Positions 24,516 to 36,868 of a stretch of 64,000 nucleotides of DNA are shown here, piece after piece (position 1 is the first letter of the stretch; every line of letters begins with the position of its first letter). The notes under the pieces were generated by a model, which saw nothing but the letters and a program-made list of their open reading frames with translations, did not search any database and was not told the origin of the DNA. A program made the position numbers and the translations under genes. This stretch comes from Chrysomallon squamiferum (taxonomy: Eukaryota; Mollusca; Gastropoda; Neomphalida; Peltospiridae): assembly GCA_012295275.1 (NCBI GenBank), contig CM022665.1, positions 27,238,946-27,302,945 of the forward strand, given 5' to 3'.

Positions 24516-24624
24516 GCTAAGCAGGTAAATAAATAAAATGAAATTTCAAAATGTAAAAATAATAGTGACGAACTCGATTACCCTCAAACCAAATCAAGTT
24601 AGAACTTAATCGTAGTTACAGACG

Positions 24625-24690
24625 TTTTTTTTTTTGTTGTTGTTGTTTTTTTTCGTGTTTTTTTTTTTTTTTTTTTGGGGGGGGGTGCAG

Positions 24691-24734
<44 letters not shown>

Positions 24735-24790
24735 AATAAATAAATAACAACAAACAAAATAAAATAAAATAAAATAAAATAAAATAAAAT
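24625..24790. repeat. Poly(T) - G9 - poly(A42) - (AAAT)n/(AAAAT)n composite tract
   Basis: T-rich DNA leads into T19 (24658..24676), then nine G, TGCAG, and 42 A (24691..24732). After that come AAAT units and about seven AAAAT units to 24790. The T run and A run can pair over 19 bases around a 14-base G-rich loop. The sequence may be partly an assembly artefact because such tracts are hard to read. Confidence 0.85.
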
Positions 24791-25745
24791 TCATGTAAAC
24801 TGGAGTTAGCACTGAAGCTATGTAGTAGCAATTGTTTTTTCGTTTCTTCTTTTTTTTTTTTTTTTTTCATCTAGAAGACACTTTTGCGTAATAGAGAATG
24901 AGACTTTGACGTTATTCCCAGGAGAGATGTAACACTGAAAACAGTCTTATAACATTTATTATATCTTCTTTGAGACAGAGTGTACAAAACAGTCTGTACA
25001 TTTCTCGACTTTTACTATAATTATATACAATTGTAATTTAATTTTTTCTTTTGTTTTTGTTTTTATATGGGGCATTTAATTAGATTTCTTCTTTTTGACA
25101 CATATTGATTAAAGGGAACATCAGCAACGACGTCTAATAAAACTTTCGACACGGTGACATGGTTATCTGTCCAGAGAATAACCCGGCCTGAAAAAGGAAA
25201 GCAACGGAGAGAGTGAACGAGTGAGTCATTTAAAAGTGAGATAATTACTTTAACTGAGAGGTTGATGAATGTCTCATGTCTTGGAACGTGCAGCATGTGC
25301 GACCAGATGAATGGATGTCCAACAGTTGGATCTTAAAATCCACAAGACCGAGACGACCGTGAAAACAGGCAAGTGTCGCCTTATGCAATAGAAAATAAAC
25401 ATGGAAGAAAGGCGCGTACGAAGATGAAAAGGTCTCCTTCGGCAACTGTCGTCGGTTTTCGTAATACTTGTTTAGATTCGTCAGTCGTTGCGATTTTGTC
25501 AAAAAGATAATGGGTTTTAGACATCGGGAAAACATATTTTAAAATCACACGCCGGATGAAGTAAGGTGTTACTGGAGGTTATGATAGATCAGACAGAAGA
25601 CAGACAGCGTGACGCTTTGGCACAGCTTGTATAGATTTTTAGCAAAGGAAACAAAATATCTTAGTGTTTAATTGATTACTTTTATGAAAGAAAAAGAAAA
25701 AAAGTCGTAAAATTTGTCTTTAATTCGCAGAAACGTTAGACAACA

Positions 25746-25748
<3 letters not shown>

Positions 25749-25819
<71 letters not shown>
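25749..25819. repeat. (GA)n microsatellite, about 35 units
   Basis: Uninterrupted GA dinucleotide run on the plus strand, a homopurine mirror repeat. The flanks are unique and CpG-containing. Confidence 0.95.
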
Positions 25820-25822
<3 letters not shown>

Positions 25823-27117
25823 CTTAGCTAATACTTAGTTATTTTATTTATAAACATCGCCATGAGTATGGTGAAAACCTTTTTCATTTACAATTTTTTT
25901 TTTTTTTTTTTTTTTTTGTTGATGTCCTCATTTGAAAGCAATCTGTAGCTGAGAAAGCACTCTACGCTCTTTGTCACATAATCCAAACTGTATAAACTAA
26001 AGATTTTATTTCATTCCCTCTTTCGTCTCATTTTCATCACACTCTGCTGTATATAATCATTATCAGATGATGTGAAGTATGCAACTTAATGTCTTTTTTT
26101 TTGTTCTTGACACTTTTACTTCAGAGGACATACTTTTTTCTCTCATGGTCGATTGCCAATGCACCGACTCGTCAAACAAATCTGTGCACAGACGTGAAAA
26201 CGTAACATTAAATGTTTGAAAGTCAGATACATATCGCAGCAATAACGCTCATAAATATGCTAAAAAGACATTTGCCAAGTTAAAAAAAGAAATCGGTTAA
26301 AGATCGGAAAAGATGTGACATTTCTGTATGCTTTGCTTTATTCTGCACTAAATAGTGCAGTGATAAGAACAAACAGAAAACAAAGTGAACCATGACGACA
26401 AGATCTCTTTGATGTATTGTCTTTGTTTGGATTCTACAGTTTATGTTGACAGTACGCACAACTGTTAGACACTGCACACAATTAATCAAACTCTACAAAT
26501 GCACATTTCATGTACATTTTATAAACGTGCAAACACTTAGGCATATATATATACATAATTTTTTTTTTTTTTTTTTTTTTTTTTAGTATATTATTATTCA
26601 CCCTTGTCTTGAACTATCATTTAACTTTTTTGTATAACGCGTTCCATGTGTTGTTTTCTCTGCTTTGAACTGATTGTGTTTGTAAATGTTTGAGATAGTT
26701 AAGAGTTTGCAAGTCACGCGTTGTAATGTGTTGAACAAACACGCACGGTACACAGTGAGATATCCGATTTAAAGAGCATGTGCAGCGAAACAAACAAACA
26801 GAATAAATACATTTAGTGTTATTTCAGTCGATTACTCTTCGATAGTAATGATGTTTAACAGGAATGTTAATAAAGTACAAAATATACAGTGTTCGAATAC
26901 ACCTACACTTTTAACATAATACTGACATAAGGATTATATAAGAATTTTTTATTTTTTTTTTTTTTATATATACTATTTAAAAACATTTCTAACCATTTTC
27001 ATTAAAGAATTAATAACGAAATGTTATACTTTTTTTGTTTATTTATGTAATTCTTATATACAGTGAAGATTAAGGAGAATCACTCTCATCAACATCAGCA
27101 ACAACAACAAAAATAAG

Positions 27118-27352
27118 CATCATAGTGATTGTGGTAGTAATGGTAGCAGTAGTAGGAGTAGTAATAATAATAATGGTAGTTGTAATAATAGTAATACTGT
27201 CGTAGTAGAAGCAGTAGTAGCTGTTGTAATAATAATACTGTATACTGTAGTAGTGGTAGTAGTAGTATTGGTAGTAATAATAATAATGGTAGTTGTAATA
27301 ATAGTAATACTGTCGTAGTAGAAGCAGTAGCAGCTGTTGTAATAGTAACACT

Positions 27353-27394
<42 letters not shown>

Positions 27395-27421
27395 ATAATA
27401 GTAGTAGTAGTAGTAGTAGTA
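27118..27421. repeat. Trinucleotide (GTA/ATA) satellite with an 83-bp internal duplication
   Basis: This is a 300-bp array of AGT, AAT, GCA and GTT triplets ending in nearly pure (GTA)n. Within it, 27158..27240 and 27271..27353 are copies of each other with three differences, 113 bp apart. The open frames across it encode only Tyr, Leu or Thr runs and are not genes. Confidence 0.85.
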
Positions 27422-27779
27422 TATTAATGACAGACAGCAAAGAGCCCTGCATGGACAAAATCACTGAAAAGTATAATTCCTCTCAAACAGCTTCTTAAAA
27501 TGACTAACGTAAATAACAATTGTACGAGTCTAACAATATTACTCTCTCTGTTTTGGAAGTTAAAATCATTTTAAAATGTCAGTATTTTGTTGATATATAT
27601 ATGATTTATTAAGGCTGTTGCTAACCGAATCGATTTAAACCAGAAAAAGTTAAGCATAATAATTGAAAATTCAATTTTAACTGTCAAATCACTTAGTACT
27701 GATTAACGACAAACTTTTCTCAAGAATCTATTATTATGCATTGCTTTTTCTAACAATATATATATAAAATAAATAAATA

Positions 27780-28350
27780 AAGTGAGTTTAATTATTTAAA
27801 ATTGACATTGAAGACGACAGCTGCGCAACGTCGTCGTCGTCACATTCCTGCAGCTGCGCGAAATTACGAGATTCTTACGAACCTGCGTGACAGGTAGCCA
27901 ATAGCCATCAGCCTTTCACTGGCCGTTATCCAATAGAAGATGCCAACGTCATTTCGAGGTCATGACAAACCGGCTGTCGAAAAAAGCCAATGCATTACTC
28001 ACTAAGACCATGTGACCGGCAATACACCGGCTGTTGCCGTAACCTTTTGCACTGTTCTTGCATCTGGGGTCGCGATGACGATCTTCGAAAAATGATTTCC
28101 ACCTTCTTTTTTGTCAGCTGTTACGTCATTACTGGAAGAGCAAAATGTTAACGTCGGTGTCTTTTGTAGCTTGTAAGCACACTGTGTGAGGAATACACGT
28201 GTTACCCGTGTTTTCTTCCACAGATGAAAAGATTCCAGTTGCAGTTTTTGCATATGTTCTATCAACAACGATTTTCAATAAAAACAACACGTGCATGTAA
28301 CAAATAAGAAGCGTGGCGAACTCGGCTACGCTGGGTTCAAACAGTGCTCC
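27780..28350. promoter_or_regulatory. CpG-rich unique block with two CCAAT boxes (candidate regulatory region)
   Basis: Unlike its AT-rich surroundings this block is unique and dense in CG. It contains two close CCAAT boxes (AGCCAATAGCC at about 27897 and ATCCAATAG at about 27930), two CAGCTGCGC E-box-like words (about 27820 and 27851) and CRE-like ACGTCA cores. This composition resembles an animal promoter or enhancer. No coding exon could be attached to it, and orientation is undecided. The 88-codon minus-strand open frame inside has no recognisable domain. Confidence 0.35.
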
Positions 28351-28497
28351 CCACTACCCACCTTTTACCGAGCTGTGTATGCGGGAGAATACACATTATG
28401 TCGACAGCAATAACAAATAACATGTGAAAAATTAGCTATAAAACCAGTCTGAAGATATTTAGCTATTCCTTGTTGTTGAAACGGATTGCTTAAGGGG

Positions 28498-28498
28498 C

Positions 28499-28549
<51 letters not shown>

Positions 28550-28574
28550 CGTAATAATAAATAAATAAATAAAA
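28498..28574. repeat. (AAT)n followed by (AAAT)n
   Basis: About eighteen AAT units, one CGT interruption, then four AAAT units. Confidence 0.9.
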
Positions 28575-29172
28575 TATGTGCATTATTACACTCGTGATAT
28601 ATCTTTTTCTTTTTCCTTTTAGATTTTTAAATTAAAACATGATAAATATATAATCGGTATTTTTTGCACCGATCAGCCATTTTTCATTTTCTGCAGTACA
28701 GGTGATTTCTTAATGTCTACAAAACCGAAAATAAATTGCTATAAATCACTCCTGGAAAATAAATAATACTCACTATCACTAACAATTCCATGACATTTAT
28801 TATTACTGTAGCAATCTAACAGATCTTTTGCATATATTTAGATACCTGTGTATATTTATCATATTATCACTGTGACGGTTAGTAATAAATTTTGTTTTCT
28901 GCAGAAGAGCTGTCGTTATCTCGTGCCCGTGTTACAGAAAAATACTCAACTGTTGGCAAGATTCTGACTTTCTGACTACAAATATTATTTCTGTTTTTAA
29001 ATCTGTTAACAGTGACGTTAGGCTCAAAGCAGGTTTGAGTTAACGTCTTATTAAAAAGAAATAACCGAACATTTGTAATTCTCAGTTGTCTATCTTTTGA
29101 CAGGTTACAGTTGTTGTGGAGATACTAAATCCATTGTACTGAAGTTTAGCTCATCTAGTGTCTGCAGTTGGA

Positions 29173-29173
<1 letters not shown>

Positions 29174-29206
<33 letters not shown>
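29174..29206. repeat. (GT)n microsatellite
   Basis: Uninterrupted GT run of about 16 units. Confidence 0.95.
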
Positions 29207-29209
<3 letters not shown>

Positions 29210-29669
29210 GCTGGCAATATGAAGTCAAAAGTCGAGATAGTGACAATTGTTAAACAGAAAACAAAATTTATTACTACAAAGAGTACCATATCTATTATTG
29301 TCAGACTGATAATTTGATAAATATACATACATATCTAAATGTACGAGAATGATGTCTTAGCCTGCACCAGTAACAATAAATGTGACTGAAAAGTGAGACG
29401 GCATGCTATTTATTTTCCCAGAATGATTTATATGCTTTTAGTTTAAGTAGACGTTAAGTAATCGCTTGTATGGTCGAAAAAATATGGCTGTTAAAACAAA
29501 AATAGTCATAAAGACGTACACCCAGTGGCACTATATCTACCACCATATGACTTTGATTAATATCAATTATATCACATTAACAACATAAAAGTTGCATTCT
29601 GCATTCATCTCTGACCATTTACATTCTCAGCATTTAGTTTATTTAAAGAAAATGTTTTCAACATCAAAA

Positions 29670-29830
29670 TTGTTACTACTGCTGCTACTACTACTATTAC
29701 TATATCAACTACATCTAATACATCTAATACATCTACTACTTCTACTATTTTTACTTCTACTACTACTACTACTGTTATCAGTTATATTACAACAAACAAC
29801 CAACACTACTATTATTCCATCTACTGCTGC
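29670..29830. repeat. Trinucleotide-rich (CTA/CTG/ATC) tract
   Basis: Runs of ACT, CTG, CTA and ATC triplets dominate. The apparent 87-codon open frame encodes poly-Leu and is not considered a gene. Confidence 0.7.
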
Positions 29831-31140
29831 CACTACAGTTACTTTTTGCAGATGAAGATACGACGGTTTCTGCAGAGACGATTTCTACCACAGTGATTAT
29901 AATTTCTCTCATTATTATTTATCTGATTACACTGGCGTAAACGGTTGGTAAAAGTTTACCCATGTTACAATGCCCCACGGCCATATTGCTTCCCTACAGC
30001 GTAAGATTTTGTTAACGTTCTAAGAAAATTATTACTACGTATTTAGTGATGTATTTATATAAATTGGTAGATATGATTATCTGTATTCAAGGGAAACGAA
30101 ACTGCAAATTTAGTTGTTATGTAGTTGGAAAAACAAAGACAGACACATCATGTGAAAAAAGCAGTGGTTGCGCACTTTGTATGCGCGATTTATCAATAAA
30201 CTTTCACCATATTTGTTTCACTAAAAAAATTTTTGGGGGGTATTTTTTTATTTTAAAATACTGATTTTAATTACCATTTTTTTTTTTCTATTATTCTAAG
30301 CATTAAAAAAAAAAAAAAAAAAAAAAAGAAAGAGAATGCAGAGTTCGTATTTGCGGAAATACACGATATTCAGAACAAGAGTAATAAAGTTGATATTTAT
30401 TAGAAACTCGATCTTTCAAACAATCAACAACAATAATTAAAAGAAATCTCCCTCCCCAGTATCTCATCGCAGACCACAGATGTCTGAATATTCCGAAAGT
30501 GAAACCCGACTTACACGTGGCGCTTACAACTCTTATTAAATTAGGCATTTGAAAATGTGCCTTTAAGATAATAAACGGTGACGTTTGAATTAGATGTTTT
30601 TTTAAAACGCTGGCTACGGGTTAATTGGGTTACGGAAATGGGTGTTTCTGTCCGCCCTGTCGCCATTATAGGAACACGGTTTGCACGGTCAACTTGGTAA
30701 CACGAGTAAATTGTCCCAGCACGCGGCCATTTAACCCTTGAATACGCACTGGAGCCCTCGAGTCTGCAACTAAATTTAATAAGATTTAGAAATATCGGCA
30801 AGGGAATTAAACAGATTCACTTGAGATAAAAGTTTTGAAAATAAATTAACGAAGCGGGAGATGCTCATAAAAAAAATGTTGTGTTATTTTTCAGCACCCT
30901 CTAAATACACCAACTAATGTTCTGGGAAAAAAAAAAAAAAAAAAAAAAAGAGAGATAAAAAGAAGAGTGTTTTAGACCACATGAAAATAAAGCGTTTACT
31001 AGGAACATCACTTAAGTGTAAATGTTTTGTCTGTGTTTATCAGCTGGCGATGACTTGACACATTATTTTAATAGAATCCGTTTTATACTGTGCCAAGATA
31101 AAACGGATCAAATTTAACGGCCGACTGCCGTTATAAGCTA

Positions 31141-31176
<36 letters not shown>

Positions 31177-32055
31177 TTGTTTTAATTTTCACTAATGGCC
31201 AAAGACGATAATTATCATCGTGATTTGTGTTTCTGTCTACTAAACTGGATAATTTAATTTGCTTTAAAAAAAAAAAAAAAAAAAAAAGAAATAAAAGAAG
31301 AAGAATTATCAGCATGAATTAACCAGTGAAAGCACTTCAAAATGTGTTTATATTAACAGTTCATTCGTTTGTGCATGTTTAGTTTGTTTGGAAAGTAAAT
31401 ATTTTCAGAAGCATTTTCACCTTCATTGCAAACATAGAAGTAGTTTTGTTGGAAGTGAACGAACACACACTAAATTTGATTAAAGACGAATTTACTACGA
31501 GCGAGTTTGGCTTCAGGTATTCAGAGAATATCAATAACAAACCACAAGGTGCTGAAGTATATGTTTTATTTGGGAATCGAGCAATGACATTAACGTAATT
31601 TTGACAAATGCTTAGGGAAATACCAGTCTGTACACTGAATACGTAACATATATTCTTGGAACAAATGAGGATGTCTTTCCCACTTCAACACGTCTTGAAA
31701 GATTATTTCATACAATTGCTGTGAAGGAGATTCCTAACACCTGCAGAGGAATATGTTGTTATATATATATACGTTTTTTTTTTTTTTTTTTTTGGTTATT
31801 TATTTTTGTGGTGAAATTTTGATCATGGCAACTGTATTTACACGAGAAATAAACTGGTTAATGAGCCTGCTAAAACAACATGGTGTAACGTCTAGCAACA
31901 TCTGTGATATTTATAGGATCGATTTCACATTCCGAGAAATCATGTAATGAGACGTTAGCATAATTAAAAACATCCAGAAAAAGTCCACAAAGAACAGAAA
32001 GAAAAGAATTAGATTAGCTTGTAAAGATATAGTATTCTGCTCGATTCTCACTCTG

Positions 32056-32120
32056 ACTGTAGCTCTGTGGTTAGAAAACTACGTCTTAGGCGAGTTTGGT
32101 TATTAGATCAATACTCGTCA
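32056..32120 (+). repeat. tRNA-like fragment, possible SINE remnant
   Basis: TGTAGCTCTGTGGTTAGA matches the A-box of tRNA-derived SINEs. About 35 bases later GGTTATTAGATCAATACTC occupies the B-box position, but the GTTCRA core is changed. It is more likely a decayed SINE head than a functional tRNA; no acceptor stem pairs. Confidence 0.4.
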
Positions 32121-33222
32121 GAGCGCGCGTTGTTTCAGCCATTTCCTCAAAACCACTTTATCAAAGGCAGTGGGACTGTCTTCATTGTTAACTAAAAGTG
32201 CTGCTAATCAGTAAATATGACCCATGAAATAGCGACAGCGAGTTTCTTCTCTTATGTCACATCTTTGATAACTAAAACCATTAAAACTAAAATCGAGTAC
32301 TTAAAGCAAGACCCTGATTTGTCCAAAAACCGAATAAAACCCCCAAAAGAATGCCTATAAAGCAAGTGGTGGAATATAGTCCTATAATCCACACTGAAGT
32401 GAAGAATAAACAAGAATGACAAAAAAATTTAAAAAACCAATCTGATTTCATAGAGTGCTAACTTCAGTTTTCTCAGAAAAAGAAAACTGGACAAAAACTG
32501 TATTAGTTATATAAAGCATATGATACGTTGAAGATATCGTTTGAAGACACCATATCATTACTTCTGTTTTTATCTTTCTCTCTCTCTCATTTTATCAAAT
32601 CAGTACATTCAGTCGGAAACAATAGTTTAAAAACTTTTCTTTTCTAAGTAATTAGTTACCTACTAACTGGTTGCTCAAACTGATACTCTCTAAGTCTGAT
32701 GTTAATTGAAAAAGGAAATCATGCAGAATTTACGACAAAACAAAAGCACACGTACTGCATTAGGATTAAAATGCTGACTGCATTCGTGCACATGCACATT
32801 AATTAGCTACAGAAGTTCAGCGGGATGTTGTTAAAGCCAGGGGTTCCGTGCTACAAAACACATGTAAGAAATGAATTGCAGGTTTTGTACGTTAAGGTCC
32901 AGTGCGCTTTAAAGCTCTTACGTGTATTCCAGACAAACTCTCGTTTTATCTGGAATTAGTTTGCGTCACTTTAAGTATTTTGTGTTAGTTCCAATACTTT
33001 AAAAATAAAATTATAAAATTAAAAATTAAATATAGATAAGGAATAAGCGAAAAAAAAAAAAAAAAAAAAAATAAGAGAAAGATAAAAATATTAGTAATAA
33101 TTTCAACTTGGAATTATCAGGACTGCACAGCAGTCGAAGGAAATTCCGAATTAAGATCTTAACATGCTGTTAAAATGTATTACTCTATATATTCAGCAGT
33201 ATACATAATGAAGTATTTTTCT

Positions 33223-33400
33223 GTTTGTCTGTCTGCCTACCTCTGCCTCCTGTTTATCTGTTCACGTATTTTTATAGTTAATTCTCTCTCTCTTTGCATA
33301 TCTATCTGTCTGTCTGTCTATATACCTATCTATTTATCTAAATCTACTGTCTGTCTGCATTTCTGTCTGCATGTATACTTATCAGTCTATCTATAAGTTT
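33223..33400. repeat. Degenerate (TCTG/TCTA)n tetranucleotide tract
   Basis: TCTG and TCTA tetranucleotides recur through about 180 bases with interruptions, an aged microsatellite. The 73-codon frame across it is an artefact. Confidence 0.7.
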
Positions 33401-33929
33401 GCTGCAATATATATTTCTGCCTGTCTTTTTGGTAACTAATTTTTGATTTATCTGTCTGATGATTTAATTATATATTTTATAATAATATCTAATTACGTAA
33501 CATGCTGCACATAAGTAAACATGTTACCACAAGTTTTCTAATCTACAATTATGTATAATAGATGTATTTGTTTTCAACGTGTGTTGTGTATAATTAATTA
33601 TATTCTAGTTTCTCTTCTGTTAATCTTTCCGATCATGTAGGCCAGCGAGACAGAATTCTTGTCCTATCTCTGTTTCTGACAGTTAATTGTCGGTTATGGC
33701 TTAAAGCTGTTTTGGTGCACAATTTCTTGTCAGTTCAGAACAGTTTAAAGTGTACCTGTAACGATACGAATAAAATTAATGCCACAGAATGTATCTAGTG
33801 TATTTCAAAATTACGTTTGTATTTATGTTTAGTGATACGCTCTTGGTGGTAAAATGGTAATAGAATAACAAGTGTATATGTAGGGCTAAGGCTGATATAT
33901 TATATATTATAGTTTATCATGATGTTATT

Positions 33930-33931
<2 letters not shown>

Positions 33932-33971
<40 letters not shown>
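33932..33971. repeat. (GT)n microsatellite
   Basis: About twenty GT units, followed shortly by six AAC/ACA units at about 33990..34007. Confidence 0.95.
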
Positions 33972-33972
<1 letters not shown>

Positions 33973-36720
33973 TAAAACAAAAAGTAAATAACAACAACAA
34001 CAACAACTAAAAGACTCCATAAGTACATTACCTACGGATTTCATAAATGTCTACGTCTTATTTTGTTGTCATACTTTATTATTGTCAGTAATGGATCGCC
34101 AGAGAAACATGTAGCAATCACTCTGAAATGTGTTTAAACTACATTTTGTTTTACTTGTTATTAAAATACTCTTTAATTCAATGATTGAAAAAGTTTAGGC
34201 ACTGAATATTGTAAATCATCAGAGATTTCAAGACTTGGTTTAAAATAAGTACAGATGTAAGGAGAAGTAAAATCGAATATAAAATATCAATGTGAAGCAG
34301 TTTTTACATTTTAAGAACTTGAGCTATAAGCTTACAAATGCTCTGTGAATAATTATTTTCACTTATAAAGGTTCTTTTATAATCCGAATATATTTTGTAA
34401 AAAGTCTGAAATATAACAGATTTTTCCACTGAATGCACAAACACGTCTGGCTCTTTGAGACATGCATCATATCTTTTACTTCTTAAATTTCCTGATATTA
34501 ATGACTTCTGCCCTCATTCCAAATGTCAAATATTACTTAAGTGGTCATTTTTCTCTCGATACTGTATTTCAATCGAATCCAGCATTTTACCTCAAAGAGT
34601 TTCAAATGCATTCATAATTACACCAAACTCATGCATTTACCATCTTGACAAATGCCTTCTGTACCTTTTGGCACGCCGACTCTATTTTTACCGTGCCGTT
34701 TTTCCATAATCTTAACACGGAAAATACATTACCAAAGGTCATCATACTTGAAGAATGATAAAAAGCATAATAGTTTATTTTCACTTGGCCGATTCAAAAC
34801 AAACAGAAGCTAGCTCATCGTATGGATATGCTTCTACAAATTGTCTTGGTTTTTACTATCTTATGACATACAATCAACAAAACGTGGCCTTTTGGTGAAC
34901 ATACCCATTAGCATACACTTCTGTTAAATAATGTGTCGAAAACATTTTTACCAGAGCCAGGTTAAAATCTTTAAGTTTAAGCTGTCAGATGTTTATGTGG
35001 CTCTCTGACCCATCATAAGACGTTAAAAATCCTTTTTTTGTTTTTTAAATGATTTTTGATTTTAAAATATAATTTCCTTTTTCTTTACAGTTAATTGTAA
35101 CAGAACCATAGGCATTGTTATTTATTTGTATATTAACTGTTAGTATTTGTATGTGTCTTGTATGCATGCGTACCTCTGTGTTTGTGTGTGGCTGCATGTT
35201 TGTATCTATGTATGTGCCATTTCGTTCTTCTGTGATTCTGTTCAAAGCTGTCTATGTGTTCATCCATATTATGTTTTCTTGCTGTTAATACATAACATTT
35301 TTATACACTTTGGTATAAAGTTCTTATTTATTTCCTTCTTTCTTTTAAAGAACTCAAATGTAGTTGTAAACATATCATTCTCTTTCACTTTCGGTTTTTT
35401 CTCTTCTTTTTTTTTAAAGAAATAGCGTTTGAAGAAATGGCTTTCTCGAAGAGATAATATAGACGTTTTAAAGTTGTTTCTTTTTTTTTTTTTTCTTTTT
35501 TTTTTAATAATTTAACATATATTGCAGATTTTAGCGGAAAAGCTATGATTCATTAGTGTTCCTAAACATTTTGTCAGCTTTTGTACATTACTGTTAACGT
35601 CATTATTATTTAAGTTTTAGAACATTAGCTTTAACTAAGCATTCAATGGAATTAACAGGGAAGGACAAGAAAAAGGTTTTAGCTGTGTACATTCATCTTC
35701 AACGGATGGGTGAACACCGAGTTATCACACAGGTAATTGGATATACGTTTTGTTAGAAAAACTCTCAATTATTTAACCATTGTGTGAATGGCTTCTTAAT
35801 GTAAGATTAGACATACGATGATGATGATGAAAATAATGACAATAGAATGTTATTAACGATAACAGTAGCTGTGATGATGATAACAATATGACGATTATGA
35901 CACTGATGATGATTATGATGATAACATGATGGCTGATGAAGAAAATGGAAGTAAAAAAAGACATAGCCTAAATTATACGCAAACAGACAGGAATTATGTA
36001 AAACTTGTATTTGCTATGACTCTACGAGCCGTTAATAATAATAATAACAACAGAAATAACAGCTGCCATATGCACACGCAGACAAAAAAAAAAAAAAAAA
36101 AAAATAATAATAATAAAAAAATAAAGAAATAAAGAAATAAAAAAAAAATAATAATAAACAAACAATACTAAAATTAATTATCTTCAATAATAAATTATTT
36201 AGATTCTTGCATTTTTTCCTATCAATAAGCTAAGCTAAAATCTTTAATTAGCTAATTTCCTGTTATTTATTTCCGGTTCCGGATTAAATTTTATCGAATG
36301 CTAAAACCCATCATTATTTTAACCCAGATTAGAAAATGATAATTTCCGGCACAGATCAAAGATTGGCAAGAAAATTATTCGAAAGAAAACTGGAACATTT
36401 AACTTTTCTATAATTGTCCTTTGCGCATTTTTGACGTCTGTTCTTTTAAACTGTTCACTGAACAGAATGTAACGACTGTCTGAGTACATTTCAAGCAGAG
36501 TATATTTTAAGAGAAGGTTTGCGATAAAAAAAAAAAAAAAAAAAAAAAAAATTTAACAGTTCAAAATAACTGATATGAAATTCACTATCTAAACAACAAC
36601 AACAACAAAAAAAAAAAAAAAGTTTTAAATATAATATGCACATTTAACACAATTGTTAATTTTTAATTTTATTTTTCATTAAAAGTTTACAATAAAAAAA
36701 TTAAAATAAATTCAGTTCAG

Positions 36721-36764
36721 TAATTTTTTTTTTTTTTTTATTTTCTTTCTTTTTCTTTCTTCTT

Positions 36765-36795
<31 letters not shown>

Positions 36796-36868
36796 TTATT
36801 ATTATTATTATTATTGTTGTTGTTGTTGTTGTTACTGTTACTGTTACTGTTATTATTATTATTATTTT
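36721..36868. repeat. Compound microsatellite: T-run, TTC, TTA, TTG, TTACTG, TTA
   Basis: A poly(T) run passes into TTTC, then about eleven TTC units, eight TTA, six TTG, three TTACTG hexamers and five TTA. Each block differs from the previous by one base in the triplet, suggesting stepwise mutation and expansion of one original array. Confidence 0.85.

Larger units (their letters stand above)
18317..27779. other. Non-coding upstream/intergenic DNA, repeat-rich
   Basis: No credible exon was found on either strand. Besides the listed transposon and microsatellites, the interval holds many A/T homopolymers (about 18616..18643, 21700..21727, 22183..22212, 26559..26583) and A-rich stretches such as 22880..23190, whose long open frames are low-complexity artefacts. 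Unique patches with normal CpG content occur at about 20170..20480 and 25080..25640 and could contain regulatory elements. (TA)n runs are at about 20599..20620 and 23256..23286. Confidence 0.5.

Noticed and set aside
27070-27464. Poly-Leu and poly-Tyr open frames of 93 and 114 codons
   Set aside because: They come from a GTA/ATA trinucleotide satellite; triplet periodicity keeps frames open without coding.
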